From assembly GCF_005082365.1 (NCBI RefSeq), contig NZ_CP034900.1, forward strand, positions 434,001 through 498,000: 64,000 nt of DNA, given 5' to 3'. A program made the position numbers and the translations under genes. The notes beneath the pieces are model-generated. The model made no database searches and was not told where the DNA came from. It worked only from the letters and a program-made list of their open reading frames with translations. Below are positions 54,181 to 64,000 of the stretch, one piece after another. This DNA comes from Buchnera aphidicola (Artemisaphis artemisicola) (GTDB taxonomy: Bacteria; Pseudomonadota; Gammaproteobacteria; Enterobacterales; Enterobacteriaceae). Numbering within the stretch: position 1 is the first letter of the stretch; every line of letters starts with the position of its first letter.

Positions 54181-55272
54181 TTGAATATTTTAAATAAAAT
54201 AAAACCTGGTGTTATCAATGGTGATGAAGCTCAAATATTATTTAAATTTGCTAAAAAAAAACAATTTGCGATACCAGCAGTAAATTGCATAGGAACTGAT
54301 TCTATTAATACTGTATTAGAAACTGCTGCTAGAGTAAAATCTCCAGTTATTATACAATTTTCTCATGGAGGAGCTTCTTTTATTGCGGGTTATAAGAAAA
54401 GATTTCCAATTCATCAAGAACAAGCAATTCAAGGTGCTATATCTGGAGCTCATCATGTACACTTAGTTGCAAAATATTATAAAATCCCAGTAATACTACA
54501 TACTGATCATTGTCCTAAAGAAAAATTATCATGGATTGATGGATTATTAAAAATAGGAAAACAGTATTTTTATAAAAATAAAAAACCTCTTTTTACTTCT
54601 CATATGATTGATTTATCCAAAGAAAGTTTAGAAGATAATATTGATTTTTGTAAAAAATATTTACAAGAAATGAAACAAATTAACATGATGTTAGAAATAG
54701 AATTAGGATGCACAGGAGGCGAAGAAGATGGTGTAGATAATAGCAGAATAGATAAAAAATTACTTTATACACATCCTGAAGATGTGAATTATGCTTACGA
54801 AAATCTGAATAAAATTAGTCAAAATTTTAGTATTGCTGCTTCTTTTGGCAATATACATGGTGTATATCGACCAGGTAATGTTGATCTTCAACCTAGTATT
54901 TTAAAAAATTCTCAAGAATATGTTAGTATGAAAAATAATTTAGAAAAAAACCCATTAAATTTAGTTTTTCACGGCGGATCAGGTTCTGATTTAAAAGAAA
55001 TAGAAGAATCTATTAAATATGGTGTTGTTAAAATGAATCTTGATACTGATATGCAATGGGCAACGTGGCAAGGAGTGTTAAAATTTTATAAAAAAAATAA
55101 AGACTTTTTACAAAAACAATTAGGAAATAATATCAATAAAAATCATCCTAACAAAAAATATTATGATCCAAGATCATGGATAAGAGAATCGCAAGAATCA
55201 ATGTCTATAAGATTAGAACAATCATTTAAAGAATTAAATTCTTTCAATATTTTAACAAAATATTTTTATTAA
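54181..55272 (+). CDS. fbaA: Fructose-bisphosphate aldolase, class II
   Basis: The 363-residue zinc enzyme (E. coli 359) splits fructose 1,6-bisphosphate. Zinc-binding histidines are in LHTDHC, and HGGSGSDLKEI and GVVKMNLDTDMQWATW mark the active site. The only start that aligns with E. coli MSKIFDFVKPGVITGD is TTG at 54181 (MNILNKIKPGVINGD), with ATAGGAAAA upstream. E. coli uses ATG, so this is a start-codon change. A hairpin follows the stop. Confidence 0.97.
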   Translation: MNILNKIKPGVINGDEAQILFKFAKKKQFAIPAVNCIGTDSINTVLETAARVKSPVIIQFSHGGASFIAGYKKRFPIHQEQAIQGAISGAHHVHLVAKYYKIPVILHTDHCPKEKLSWIDGLLKIGKQYFYKNKKPLFTSHMIDLSKESLEDNIDFCKKYLQEMKQINMMLEIELGCTGGEEDGVDNSRIDKKLLYTHPEDVNYAYENLNKISQNFSIAASFGNIHGVYRPGNVDLQPSILKNSQEYVSMKNNLEKNPLNLVFHGGSGSDLKEIEESIKYGVVKMNLDTDMQWATWQGVLKFYKKNKDFLQKQLGNNINKNHPNKKYYDPRSWIRESQESMSIRLEQSFKELNSFNILTKYFY

Positions 55273-55289
55273 AAAATTTAATCTTATTA

Positions 55290-55315
55290 CGGGGAATAAA
55301 TAAAAATATTCTCCG
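55290..55315 (+). terminator. Hairpin after fbaA
   Basis: CGGGGAATA (55290-55298) pairs with TATTCTCCG (55307-55315) with one G-T pair and an 8-base loop, about 18 bases after the fbaA stop. The GC-rich base stands out in this AT-rich spacer. No T-run follows, so it may be a terminator or an mRNA 3' end stabiliser. Confidence 0.55.
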
Positions 55316-55383
55316 AAAAACTATTTTACATTAAGCGTGTTAATTTATAAATACTGACAGATATAAAATATACAGAGATAATA

Positions 55384-56229
55384 ATGGATGAATTAAATGT
55401 AGTAAATGATATTAATCATGCAGGAAATTGGCTTGTACGTAATCAAGAATTACTTCTTGGATATATCGTAAATTTAACATCTGCTATTATTATTTTAATT
55501 GCAGGAATGTTTATAGCTAAAATAATATCTAATGGTGTTAATCAGATATTGATCACCCGTCATATTGACGCTACTATTGCTGGTTTTCTTTCTACGTTAA
55601 TAAAATATATTATTATTACCTTTGCATTAATTGCTGCATTAGGTCGACTTGGAGTTCAAACAACATCAATTATTGCCATATTAGGAGCCGCAGGAATGGC
55701 TATAGGTTTAGCTCTACAAGGTTCTTTATCTAATTTTGCAGCAGGTGTATTATTAGTTACTCTAAGACCATTAAAAACAGGAGAATATGTTGATTTAGAA
55801 AGTGTTTCAGGGACTGTTTTAAATATTCATATTTTTCATACAATACTACGTACTTTAGATGGTAAAATTGTAGTCATACCAAATAATAAAATTATTTCAG
55901 GTAATATTATTAATTATTCAAGAGAGCCAGCACGTCGTAATGAATTTATTATAAGTGTATCATATGATAGTGATATTGATTTAGTTATTAAAATTTTAAG
56001 AAAAGTAATAGAAAACGAAGAAAGAGTAATAAAAGATAGAGACATCATTATTGGATTAAGCGAACTAGCTCCATCTTCTTTAAATTTTATAGTACGTTGT
56101 TGGAGTAATAATCATGATTTAAACGCAGTATACTGGGATTTAATGGCTAAATTCAAAAAAGCATTAGATAAAAATAATATTAATATTCCTTATCCTCAAA
56201 TAGATGTACATCTTTATAAAAAAAAATAA
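55384..56229 (+). CDS. mscS: Small-conductance mechanosensitive channel MscS
   Basis: The 281-residue inner-membrane channel (E. coli 286) opens on osmotic down-shock. Three membrane helices are seen, with the pore-lining TM3 at [23 protein letters not shown] and its Gly/Ala packing pattern. The cytoplasmic vestibule domain follows ([36 protein letters not shown]). It follows fbaA as in E. coli. Confidence 0.97.
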   Translation: MDELNVVNDINHAGNWLVRNQELLLGYIVNLTSAIIILIAGMFIAKIISNGVNQILITRHIDATIAGFLSTLIKYIIITFALIAALGRLGVQTTSIIAILGAAGMAIGLALQGSLSNFAAGVLLVTLRPLKTGEYVDLESVSGTVLNIHIFHTILRTLDGKIVVIPNNKIISGNIINYSREPARRNEFIISVSYDSDIDLVIKILRKVIENEERVIKDRDIIIGLSELAPSSLNFIVRCWSNNHDLNAVYWDLMAKFKKALDKNNINIPYPQIDVHLYKKK

Positions 56230-56293
56230 TATTAAAAAATATTCAATAAATTTTTTATACTAATCTATTTATTTAATTAAATATCAGGTGTTT

Positions 56294-59200
56294 ATGTTTA
56301 CAGTTTATCAATCAAATAAACTCACTTCACTACTATCAAAAGTATGTCAAATAATTGAAAAAAAACCTCTGTCTAATATTTTTGAAAAAGAAATTTTTAT
56401 TCATGATAATAAAATATTATTTCAATATCTAAATATATTTATTGCCAATAAAATAGGAATTTCTACTAATATAAAATTATACAATCCTCATGATTTTATA
56501 TGGCAATTATTTAAGAAATTTTTATCTAAAAAAAATTTAAAAAATACATTTAATCATTCTATTATGACTTGGAATATTATGAATATTTTAAATGTAGAAG
56601 ATTTTTCTGAATGTTGTTATAAAACAAAAAATAACATGAATAATTTTAAATTTTCATTACTAATGGCAAAAATGTTTGAAGAATATATTTTATATTGTCC
56701 TCATTGGATTAACTCATGGGAAAATAAAAAAAACATATCAACTATTAATATTCACGAAAAATGGCAAATGAAATTATGGATAAAAATAATAGATCAAAAT
56801 AGAAAAAATTGTCAAAATAATGATCATTATTCTAATTTATTTTATAATTTTAAAAAATTAATAAAAGAAAAAAAAATAAAAAAAAAAGATTTTCCTCGTC
56901 GTTGTTTTATTCTGTCTTCTTTCTCTTTAAATCCTTCTTACATAAAAATTTTTGAAAAAATTAGTCCATATATTAATATTTATTTTTTATATATTACACC
57001 GTCTAAAAAAAATAGATTAGAACTATCTGAAAAAAATACATCAAAAAATATATTAATAGAATTATGGGGGCAACATGAAAAACTTTACGATACATATATT
57101 ATACAATCTAATAAAAAAATAATAAGTTGTTTTAAAAAAAATAATAAAAAAAATTTACTAAATAATATTAAAAATAATTTTTCTTTAAACCAAGCGTGTG
57201 AAAATTATAAAATAAAAAAAAAAATATTACATGTTCAAGATGATTCTATTTCTATAAACATTTGTTTGAATAAAAAAAATGAGATCGAAGTATTATATGA
57301 AAAATTATTAGAACTATTTTCAAAAAATCCTAAAATCAAACCAAACGATATAGTTGTTACTTGTTTATCAATTGATGATTACATTCCTTATATCAATTTA
57401 ATATTTAAAGATTTAGATCAAAATAAACAAATTCCTTTTTTTATTTCTAAAAAATTTTCAAAGAAAACAAAAATTATATTATCTACTTTTAACAAATTAT
57501 TAAATTTACCTAACAGTCGTTTTAAAAATGAAGAAATATTAGAATTACTTAATATTCCTGAAATAGCAAAAAATTTTAATATTTCAGAAGAAGAAATCAA
57601 TATTTTATCTTGTTGGATAGAAGAAGCAAACATTAGATGGGGAATTGACAAAGTACATAAAGAGAGTTTTTTGTTTCCTAAAAATCATCAAAATACTTGG
57701 ATGCACGGAATAGATAAATTAATTTTAAGTTACGCTACAAATAATACAAAAAAATTTTGGAAAAACATTGTATCATGCAGTTTTGTTAATGGTTCTAGAG
57801 TAAACTTATTAGAAAAGTTTATTAATTTTATAAACATACTTAAAAAGTGGAAAAAAAAGATAGCAAAATCACAAAATCTAATTTATTGGCGTTCATTGTC
57901 TAAAAATCTTATTAGTGATATTTTTTATGTTAGTGAAAAAATAGAAGAACCTATTAAGATAATTCAAAAAAATTGGACAAAAATGATTGATGATGGTCTT
58001 TTATCTAATTATTCAGATAAAATTTCAATTAATATATTGAAAAAAAAATTTATTTATACATATAACAAATATATAAAAAATCAAAAAATTTTACCAGGTG
58101 CAATAAATTTTTGCCATCCTAAGTCTATTTGTTATCTCCCATTTAAAGTTATATGTATTATTGGGTTTGATTATAATAGCACTTTAAATAAAAATAACAT
58201 GGATGAAGTTAATTTATTAAATCAATATCCATTAATTGGTAATTTAAATATTTATCAGAAATACTCTTATTTATTTCTTCAAAGTATATCTTGTGCTGAA
58301 GAATTGTTTTATATTAGTTATGTTGGATTTTCTATAAAAGATCAGAACAAATTATATCCTTCCACTTTAGTTGATCAATTGTTAAATTATATATCATTAA
58401 ATTTTTACTTAATAGGAAATAAAAATTTACCTTTTAAAGAAAATAAAAAAAAAATAATTAATAATTTATGCATAAAATACAAAAAAGATTACTCGTATAA
58501 AAAAATTAACATAAATAATTTTACAAAAAAAAATTTACAGAATAAATCAAAAAAAATAAACGAAAAAATATATAACAAAAGCTTTTTCAATAAAATTGTT
58601 TATGCAAAAAATACTTTTAGTAAAATTAATTTAATAGATTTAATAAATTTTTGGAAACATCCTATACGTTATTTTGTTAAAAAAACATTACAAATAGAAT
58701 TTAATCCTAAAAAAGAACAAGTAATTCCAACAGAACCTTTTTTAGTTAATCAACTAGATAATTTTAAAATAAGAAATATTTTATTAAATAAGATAATACA
58801 TAATGAACACATAAAAAAATTATATCAATATTTTATGCTTTCTGGAAAGTTACCTTATGGTTTTTTTGGAACATTATTCTGGAAAAAAAATATTCTAGAA
58901 ATAGAATCTATTGCAAAAAAAGTTATTGAACATAGACATTTTACAAAAGAAAAAAAAGTTAATTTCAAAATACAAAAATATCAAATTAATGGTATTTTGA
59001 ATGAAGTACAAAGTACTGGTTTGTTACGTTGGAAATCTAATTTAATCAATCATAAAGATCGTATTTCTTTATGGCTAGAACATTTAGTATATTCTATATT
59101 AGGAGGCTACGGAGAAAGTAAAATTATAGGCAATAAAAATCAAATATGGTCTTTCTCTCCTTTAAAACCTGATGTTGCATCTAAATATTTTTTAGAATAT

Positions 59201-59515
59201 ATTCAAGGATATATTACAGGAATTCAAAAACCTCTTTTATTAATAAAATCAGCTGCATGTTGGCTTGATCATATTTATGATAAAAAAAATTTTTGTATTA
59301 AAGATAATAATAATATAAAAATAACAGGATACAAAAAATTAATAGAAACATGGATGGGAAACAACTATATTACAGGAGAAAAAGAAGATTTTTATATTAA
59401 AATAATTATTAAAAAATTAGATAAAAAAAATATAAACAAAATTTGTGCAATATCAAAAAAATGGCTATTACCATTACTAAAAAACAAAAAAATAATAAAA
59501 AATGAATACTTATAA
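56294..59515 (+). CDS. recC: Exodeoxyribonuclease V gamma subunit RecC
   Basis: RecC is the scaffold of RecBCD that splits the duplex and recognises Chi (E. coli 1122 residues; 1073 here). The start ATG at 56294 gives MFTVYQSNKLTSLL, aligned to E. coli MLRVYHSNRLDVLE. A GTG six bases earlier is less likely. Conserved pieces are LPNSRFKNEEILELLNIPEIA, RWGIDKVHKESF, NLIDLINFWKHPIRYFVKKTLQIEF and LWLEHLVYSILGGYGESK. The middle is very Lys/Asn/Ile-rich. It overlaps recB by 14 bases. ptrA, between recC and recB in E. coli, is absent. Confidence 0.96.
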   Translation: MFTVYQSNKLTSLLSKVCQIIEKKPLSNIFEKEIFIHDNKILFQYLNIFIANKIGISTNIKLYNPHDFIWQLFKKFLSKKNLKNTFNHSIMTWNIMNILNVEDFSECCYKTKNNMNNFKFSLLMAKMFEEYILYCPHWINSWENKKNISTINIHEKWQMKLWIKIIDQNRKNCQNNDHYSNLFYNFKKLIKEKKIKKKDFPRRCFILSSFSLNPSYIKIFEKISPYINIYFLYITPSKKNRLELSEKNTSKNILIELWGQHEKLYDTYIIQSNKKIISCFKKNNKKNLLNNIKNNFSLNQACENYKIKKKILHVQDDSISINICLNKKNEIEVLYEKLLELFSKNPKIKPNDIVVTCLSIDDYIPYINLIFKDLDQNKQIPFFISKKFSKKTKIILSTFNKLLNLPNSRFKNEEILELLNIPEIAKNFNISEEEINILSCWIEEANIRWGIDKVHKESFLFPKNHQNTWMHGIDKLILSYATNNTKKFWKNIVSCSFVNGSRVNLLEKFINFINILKKWKKKIAKSQNLIYWRSLSKNLISDIFYVSEKIEEPIKIIQKNWTKMIDDGLLSNYSDKISINILKKKFIYTYNKYIKNQKILPGAINFCHPKSICYLPFKVICIIGFDYNSTLNKNNMDEVNLLNQYPLIGNLNIYQKYSYLFLQSISCAEELFYISYVGFSIKDQNKLYPSTLVDQLLNYISLNFYLIGNKNLPFKENKKKIINNLCIKYKKDYSYKKININNFTKKNLQNKSKKINEKIYNKSFFNKIVYAKNTFSKINLIDLINFWKHPIRYFVKKTLQIEFNPKKEQVIPTEPFLVNQLDNFKIRNILLNKIIHNEHIKKLYQYFMLSGKLPYGFFGTLFWKKNILEIESIAKKVIEHRHFTKEKKVNFKIQKYQINGILNEVQSTGLLRWKSNLINHKDRISLWLEHLVYSILGGYGESKIIGNKNQIWSFSPLKPDVASKYFLEYIQGYITGIQKPLLLIKSAACWLDHIYDKKNFCIKDNNNIKITGYKKLIETWMGNNYITGEKEDFYIKIIIKKLDKKNINKICAISKKWLLPLLKNKKIIKNEYL

Positions 59516-62500
59516 TTTTAAAAAACTTAATATATTTAAAATATGTCTAAATGGAGTTAATTTAATAGAATCGTCTGCTGGAACAGGAAAAACTTTTACA
59601 ATCGTATTGCTGTATTTACGTTTATTATTAGGTGTAGGAAGAAAAAAACACTACAAAAAAAAACTTTTAGTACAACAAATACTTATAGTGACTTTTACAA
59701 ATGCAGCAAAAGAAGAATTATATATACGCATTAAAAATGGTATTCAAAATTTATATTTAGCCTGTATTAATAATGCCACTAAAGATCCTATCTTAAAATC
59801 ATTTTTAAAAGAAATACATAATATAAAAGAAGCTACTGATATTTTATACAATGCACAAAATAATATAAATAACTGTGCTATTTATACAATACATGGTTTT
59901 TGTCAAAATATATTAGAATTACACACATTTAATTATAATATTACTTTTAAAGATACAATCATTGAAAATGAAGATGATTTATATTTACAAGCTACACAAG
60001 ATTTTTGGAGATATTATTTTTATAACTTACCAGAAAATATTTCTAAAATCATTTATCAAGATTATAGTAGTCCGGATTATCTTTTAAAAAAAATAAAAAG
60101 ACTTTGTTATATCAAATCAGAAAACTTTACAAAAAAGCTTATAAAAAATACGAGATTAATTAAAAATCATGAAAAAAATATCAAAAAAATAAATAATTTT
60201 AAAAAAATATGGTTAAAGAATAATAAAAAGTTGTTAATACAAATCAATGAATTAAAAATAAATAAAAAAATATATAATGTATTTAATATATCTAGATGGA
60301 TTAATAATATTACTATATGGGCAGAATCTGAAACTAAAGATTATATCATGCCAGATTCATTAAGATATTTTTCACAAACTAATATTAAAAAAAATATAAA
60401 AAATAATATTATTTTAAATAATATAATTTTTAAAGAAACTGAAAAAATATTAAATAATAATTTTTCATTAAAAAAAATTATAATTCAAGATGCAATTCAA
60501 AATATTAACTACTTTTTACTCAAAGAAAAAAAAACGCAATCATTATTAGGATTTAATGATTTATTATCTATTCTTTTAAAAATTATAAAGAAGGAAAAAT
60601 TTTTACAAAATTTAATAAGAGAAAAATATCCAGCTGCATTTATTGACGAATTTCAAGATACTAATATAGAACAATATAAAATATTTGATTTGTTGTATAA
60701 AAAAAACAAAAAAATAGCATTATTTCTTATCGGAGATCCAAAACAAGCAATATATAGTTTTAGAGGAGCAGATATTTTTTCTTATTTATATGCTAAATCT
60801 AAAATAAAAAAATGTTACTTTCTAGATACTAATTGGCGTTCTTCACAAAAAATATGTCATGCTATTAATTTTTTATTCTCTCAACATAATAATCCGTTTA
60901 TATTTCAAAATATTCAATTTCAACCTATTAAACCTTCTTGTCAAAATTTCAATATAGATTTTATAATTAATGGTATTTCACAAATTCCAATTAGTTTTTT
61001 TTTACAAGATAAAAAAGAAGTATATATAGATGAATATCAAATATGGATTGCAAAACAATGTGCAAAGGAAATTAGTTATTGGTTGTCTTCTTCAAAATTA
61101 GGAAAAACTAAAATTATAACTAAAAAAGGCGAAAAAAATCTAACAGCAAATGATATTGCTGTATTAGTTAGAAACCAAAAAGAAGCTTGTCTTATTCAAA
61201 AAGAATTACAAAAACTGAATATAACATCAATATACTCATCTAATAAAACAAGTATATTTCACATCTTTGATGCTCAAGAATTACTCTGGATATTAGAAAG
61301 CATTTTAGAACCAGACAATCAAAAACTATTAAAGCAATCTATTTCTACACATATTTTAAAAAATATATCATCTATAATGATAAAAAAATCAACTAATAGA
61401 CAATCATATTTTTTAATAGAAAAATTATATGAATACTATAATATGTGGGAAAAAATAGGAATTTTTCAGATGATCAAAACTATGATATTAGAATATCAAA
61501 TAACTTCTAGTATTATAGAAATTCATAAAAATTATGAAAAAAATTTAAATTTTCTTCATTTAGCAGAATTATTAGAAGAACAATTTCAATTTTTTGATAA
61601 AAAAACATCTTTAATTTATTGGTTTCAAAAAAAAATAACAAATAAAAATAAACCTACGTGCAATGAATATATTAGATCTATAAACAAATCTGAATCAATT
61701 AAAATTATTACTATACATAAATCAAAAGGATTAGAATATCCTATTGTTTGGATACCCTTTAGTGTAGATTTTTATCAATCTAAAGATTTTTTTTACCACG
61801 ATGAAAAAACTTATAAAATATTTTTTGATAGAGAAGAAAATAAAAAAAGTTTGAAAAAATCAGATGAAGAAAGGCTTGCAGAAGATATACGATTTTTATA
61901 TGTTGCACTTACAAGATCAATTGTTCATTGTAGTATTGGAATAGCATGTTTATTAAAAAATAAAAAAAATAAAAATTATAGTGATATTCATAAAAGCGCT
62001 TTAGGATATATTATACAAAACGGTAAAATTATGAATTATGATAATTTATTTAAGCAATTAAATATATTAAGTGGTAATAAATATATAGAAATTAAACATA
62101 ATTCTAATAATAAAACATCGTCCATTTATAAAAAAAGTATTTATTTAATATCAAAATCTATTACTTTAAAAAAAAATATAAATAAAATTGACACCATTAC
62201 AAGTTTTACTCAATTACAAAAAGAAAATAAGTGTTTAATAAAAGAAACTTTTTTAGAAGACTCTTTAAATATAAATAAAAAAAAGAAAAGCAAAAAATTA
62301 ACAATACATACTTTTCCTCAAGGAAAAAAAACTGGTTTAATGATGCATTATATACTAAAAAATTTATGTTATTTAAAAAATAAAAACACTGATTGGTTTA
62401 GTAAAATTTTAGATAAATATGATTTTTCTTTGCAATGGATTCCAGTATTAACATCTTGGATAAAGAATATTATAACAACTTCAATACACAATGAAAAAAT

Positions 62501-63002
62501 TGTTTTATCTAAAATTAATAAAAATAGATTTTTAACAGAGCTTGAATTTTTTCTGCCTATTAAAAATACACTATATAGCAAAGAATTAAATATAATTATG
62601 CAATCTTTTGATTTAATATCTAATACCTCTCCAAAATTATTTTTTAATCCAGTAAAAGGAACATTAACAGGATTTATTGATTTAGTTTTTTTTTGGAAAA
62701 AAAAATATTATATATTAGATTATAAATCTAATTATCTAGGTATAGATAATAGTTTTTATTCCGATCAAAATATAAAAAAAGAAATGATTAAAAAAAGATA
62801 TGATTTACAATATCAAATTTATACTATTGCAATACATAAGTATTTGCAAAAAAAAGTAAAAAACTATAATTATCAAAATGATTTTGGAGGTGTTTTTTAT
62901 ATTTTTTTACGTGCTATTAGTGATAATATGAAAAATAATGGAATTTTTTATACCTTTCCTAATTACACATTAATAGAAAAAATTATTTTTTTAATTTCAT
63001 AA
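59502..63002 (+). CDS. recB: Exodeoxyribonuclease V beta subunit RecB
   Basis: The 1166-residue helicase-nuclease (E. coli 1180) has Walker A ESSAGTGKTFTI at 23-34, Walker B FIDEFQDTN around D382, and helicase motifs GDPKQAIYSFRGADIF and LYVALTRSI. The C-terminal nuclease triad is intact: D1060 (GFIDLVF), D1073 and K1075 (LDYKSNYLG). Both motor and nuclease functions look complete. Its start lies inside the 3' end of recC, so translation is probably coupled. Confidence 0.97.
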   Translation: MNTYNFKKLNIFKICLNGVNLIESSAGTGKTFTIVLLYLRLLLGVGRKKHYKKKLLVQQILIVTFTNAAKEELYIRIKNGIQNLYLACINNATKDPILKSFLKEIHNIKEATDILYNAQNNINNCAIYTIHGFCQNILELHTFNYNITFKDTIIENEDDLYLQATQDFWRYYFYNLPENISKIIYQDYSSPDYLLKKIKRLCYIKSENFTKKLIKNTRLIKNHEKNIKKINNFKKIWLKNNKKLLIQINELKINKKIYNVFNISRWINNITIWAESETKDYIMPDSLRYFSQTNIKKNIKNNIILNNIIFKETEKILNNNFSLKKIIIQDAIQNINYFLLKEKKTQSLLGFNDLLSILLKIIKKEKFLQNLIREKYPAAFIDEFQDTNIEQYKIFDLLYKKNKKIALFLIGDPKQAIYSFRGADIFSYLYAKSKIKKCYFLDTNWRSSQKICHAINFLFSQHNNPFIFQNIQFQPIKPSCQNFNIDFIINGISQIPISFFLQDKKEVYIDEYQIWIAKQCAKEISYWLSSSKLGKTKIITKKGEKNLTANDIAVLVRNQKEACLIQKELQKLNITSIYSSNKTSIFHIFDAQELLWILESILEPDNQKLLKQSISTHILKNISSIMIKKSTNRQSYFLIEKLYEYYNMWEKIGIFQMIKTMILEYQITSSIIEIHKNYEKNLNFLHLAELLEEQFQFFDKKTSLIYWFQKKITNKNKPTCNEYIRSINKSESIKIITIHKSKGLEYPIVWIPFSVDFYQSKDFFYHDEKTYKIFFDREENKKSLKKSDEERLAEDIRFLYVALTRSIVHCSIGIACLLKNKKNKNYSDIHKSALGYIIQNGKIMNYDNLFKQLNILSGNKYIEIKHNSNNKTSSIYKKSIYLISKSITLKKNINKIDTITSFTQLQKENKCLIKETFLEDSLNINKKKKSKKLTIHTFPQGKKTGLMMHYILKNLCYLKNKNTDWFSKILDKYDFSLQWIPVLTSWIKNIITTSIHNEKIVLSKINKNRFLTELEFFLPIKNTLYSKELNIIMQSFDLISNTSPKLFFNPVKGTLTGFIDLVFFWKKKYYILDYKSNYLGIDNSFYSDQNIKKEMIKKRYDLQYQIYTIAIHKYLQKKVKNYNYQNDFGGVFYIFLRAISDNMKNNGIFYTFPNYTLIEKIIFLIS

Positions 63003-63006
63003 CAAT

Positions 63007-64000
63007 ATGATTAATTTATTAAAAGAAGCTTTAAAGAAAAAAATTATCAATCCAATTGATTTTTATTTCTCTCAATTAATTGCAAAAAAAAATGCCATTA
63101 TAATGCTAGTTGCATCATGTATAAGTTATGAAACTAGACATGGTCATATTTTTTTACCAATTGAATATTTTCAAAAACAATATTTTTTTTCTAATTTTAA
63201 TGAAAAATTTACAAAAAAAATTAGAGTTTTTTTAGAAATTAAAATAGATTGGTTAGATGAATTATTAAAACATCCATCTATTAGTAATGGTGTTATTTTT
63301 ACGCCTTTAATTTTATCAGATAATAAGATATATCTTTATAAAATGTGGAAAGCTGAAAAAAATATTTTCGATATATTATATAAAAAAAATAAAATTCAAA
63401 ATATAAATAAAAAAAAATATTGTAAAATATTAAATAATTTATTTCCTAAAAAAGAAGATGATTCTCAAAAAATAGCTGTAGCGTTGACATTAATAAACAA
63501 AATAACATTTATTGTTGGATCTCCCGGTACTGGAAAAACTACTACAATTATAAAAATAATAATTGCATTAATAAAACAATCAAAAAAAACGATAAAAATC
63601 CAATTATCTGCACCTACAGGAAAAGCAACAACACGATTAACTAATATTATTCAAAACAATATTTTTAATATTTATCTTTCTGATGAAGAAAAAAATTATC
63701 TTCCGAACCATGCTGTTACTATACATAAATTATTAGGAATCCAAAAGATATCACAAAAAAGTTTTTTTAATCAAAATAATTTATTAAATTTCGATGTGTT
63801 GATAATAGACGAAACTTCTATGATAGATATTTTAATGATGGAAAAAATATTTCTTGCAGTTCCAAAAAATATTAAATTAATTTTTATAGGAGATCATAAC
63901 CAATTATGTCCTGTAGAATCAGGATCAATACTAAAAAATATTTGTAATTATGCCAATCATGGATATAGTTTAAAAACCATCTCTTTCCTTGAAAAACTAA
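63007..64000 (+). CDS. recD: Exodeoxyribonuclease V alpha subunit RecD, 5' part only
   Basis: From ATG 63007, 4 bases after recB, an open frame runs to the window edge (331 codons; E. coli 608). Walker A is GSPGTGKTTTI with K177, followed by SAPTGKATTRL, AVTIHKLLGI and the Walker B region LIIDETSMID. RecD is the fast 5'-3' helicase of RecBCD. The rest lies beyond 64000. The run recC-recB-recD is tightly packed. Confidence 0.95.
   Translation, partial: MINLLKEALKKKIINPIDFYFSQLIAKKNAIIMLVASCISYETRHGHIFLPIEYFQKQYFFSNFNEKFTKKIRVFLEIKIDWLDELLKHPSISNGVIFTPLILSDNKIYLYKMWKAEKNIFDILYKKNKIQNINKKKYCKILNNLFPKKEDDSQKIAVALTLINKITFIVGSPGTGKTTTIIKIIIALIKQSKKTIKIQLSAPTGKATTRLTNIIQNNIFNIYLSDEEKNYLPNHAVTIHKLLGIQKISQKSFFNQNNLLNFDVLIIDETSMIDILMMEKIFLAVPKNIKLIFIGDHNQLCPVESGSILKNICNYANHGYSLKTISFLEKL

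Overview
The window is a gene-dense, extremely AT-rich stretch of a reduced gammaproteobacterial chromosome. Almost every protein can be matched to an Escherichia coli orthologue of nearly the same length. The gene content and order point to Buchnera aphidicola, the obligate aphid endosymbiont: alaS-csrA-tRNAs-gshA, metT-leuW-glnU, pyrG-eno, a complete cys cluster, a polA reduced to its 5' nuclease domain, and recC-recB-recD without ptrA. The strain cannot be told from sequence alone. No mobile element, CRISPR array, prophage or transferred island was seen.

Layout. 1-4.2 kb: start of rluD (minus), bamD, alaS, csrA. 4.2-7.4 kb: tRNA-Ser(GCU), tRNA-Arg(ACG), gshA, metK. 7.6-10.4 kb: endA, rsmE, then fau and rpiA on the minus strand. 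10.6-10.9 kb: minus-strand tRNA cluster Met-Leu-Gln. 11-16.6 kb: glnS, pyrG, eno, queE. 16.6-31.1 kb: a long minus-strand block of queD, nlpD, ispF, ispD, ftsB, cysC, cysN, cysD, cysG, cysH, cysI, cysJ and mutS. 31.3-37.5 kb: dsbA, polA, engB, typA, gmk, ygfZ. 37.6-50.7 kb: plus-strand run of prfB, lysS, lysA, lgt, thyA, miaB, ybeY, ybeX, leuS, holA, nadD, tusA. 50.9-64 kb: asd (minus), yhgN, pgk, fbaA, mscS, recC, recB and a truncated-by-window recD.

How the genes fit together. The window covers translation (four aminoacyl-tRNA synthetases, RF2, five tRNAs, tRNA and rRNA modification), glycolysis (eno, pgk, fbaA), and the whole sulfate-to-sulfide pathway with its siroheme synthase. It also holds glutathione, S-adenosylmethionine, lysine/aspartate-family and isoprenoid steps, outer-membrane and lipoprotein handling, and replication/repair genes (holA, mutS, polA nuclease domain, recBCD).

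Most striking observation. Four otherwise intact genes (endA, queE, ybeY, nadD) are each split by a homopolymeric A tract of 9-11 bases. In every case exactly one extra A restores a full-length protein aligned to its E. coli counterpart. This is the pattern expected if RNA polymerase slippage on poly(A) tracts rescues the genes, but it is also the pattern of homopolymer undercalling in sequencing. A classical programmed +1 frameshift in prfB is also conserved. Other points are weakened lipoboxes in BamD and NlpD, a CPYC active site in DsbA, a conserved GC-richer csrA leader, G1-U72 pairs in two tandem tRNAs, and long AT-only hairpins between convergent genes.
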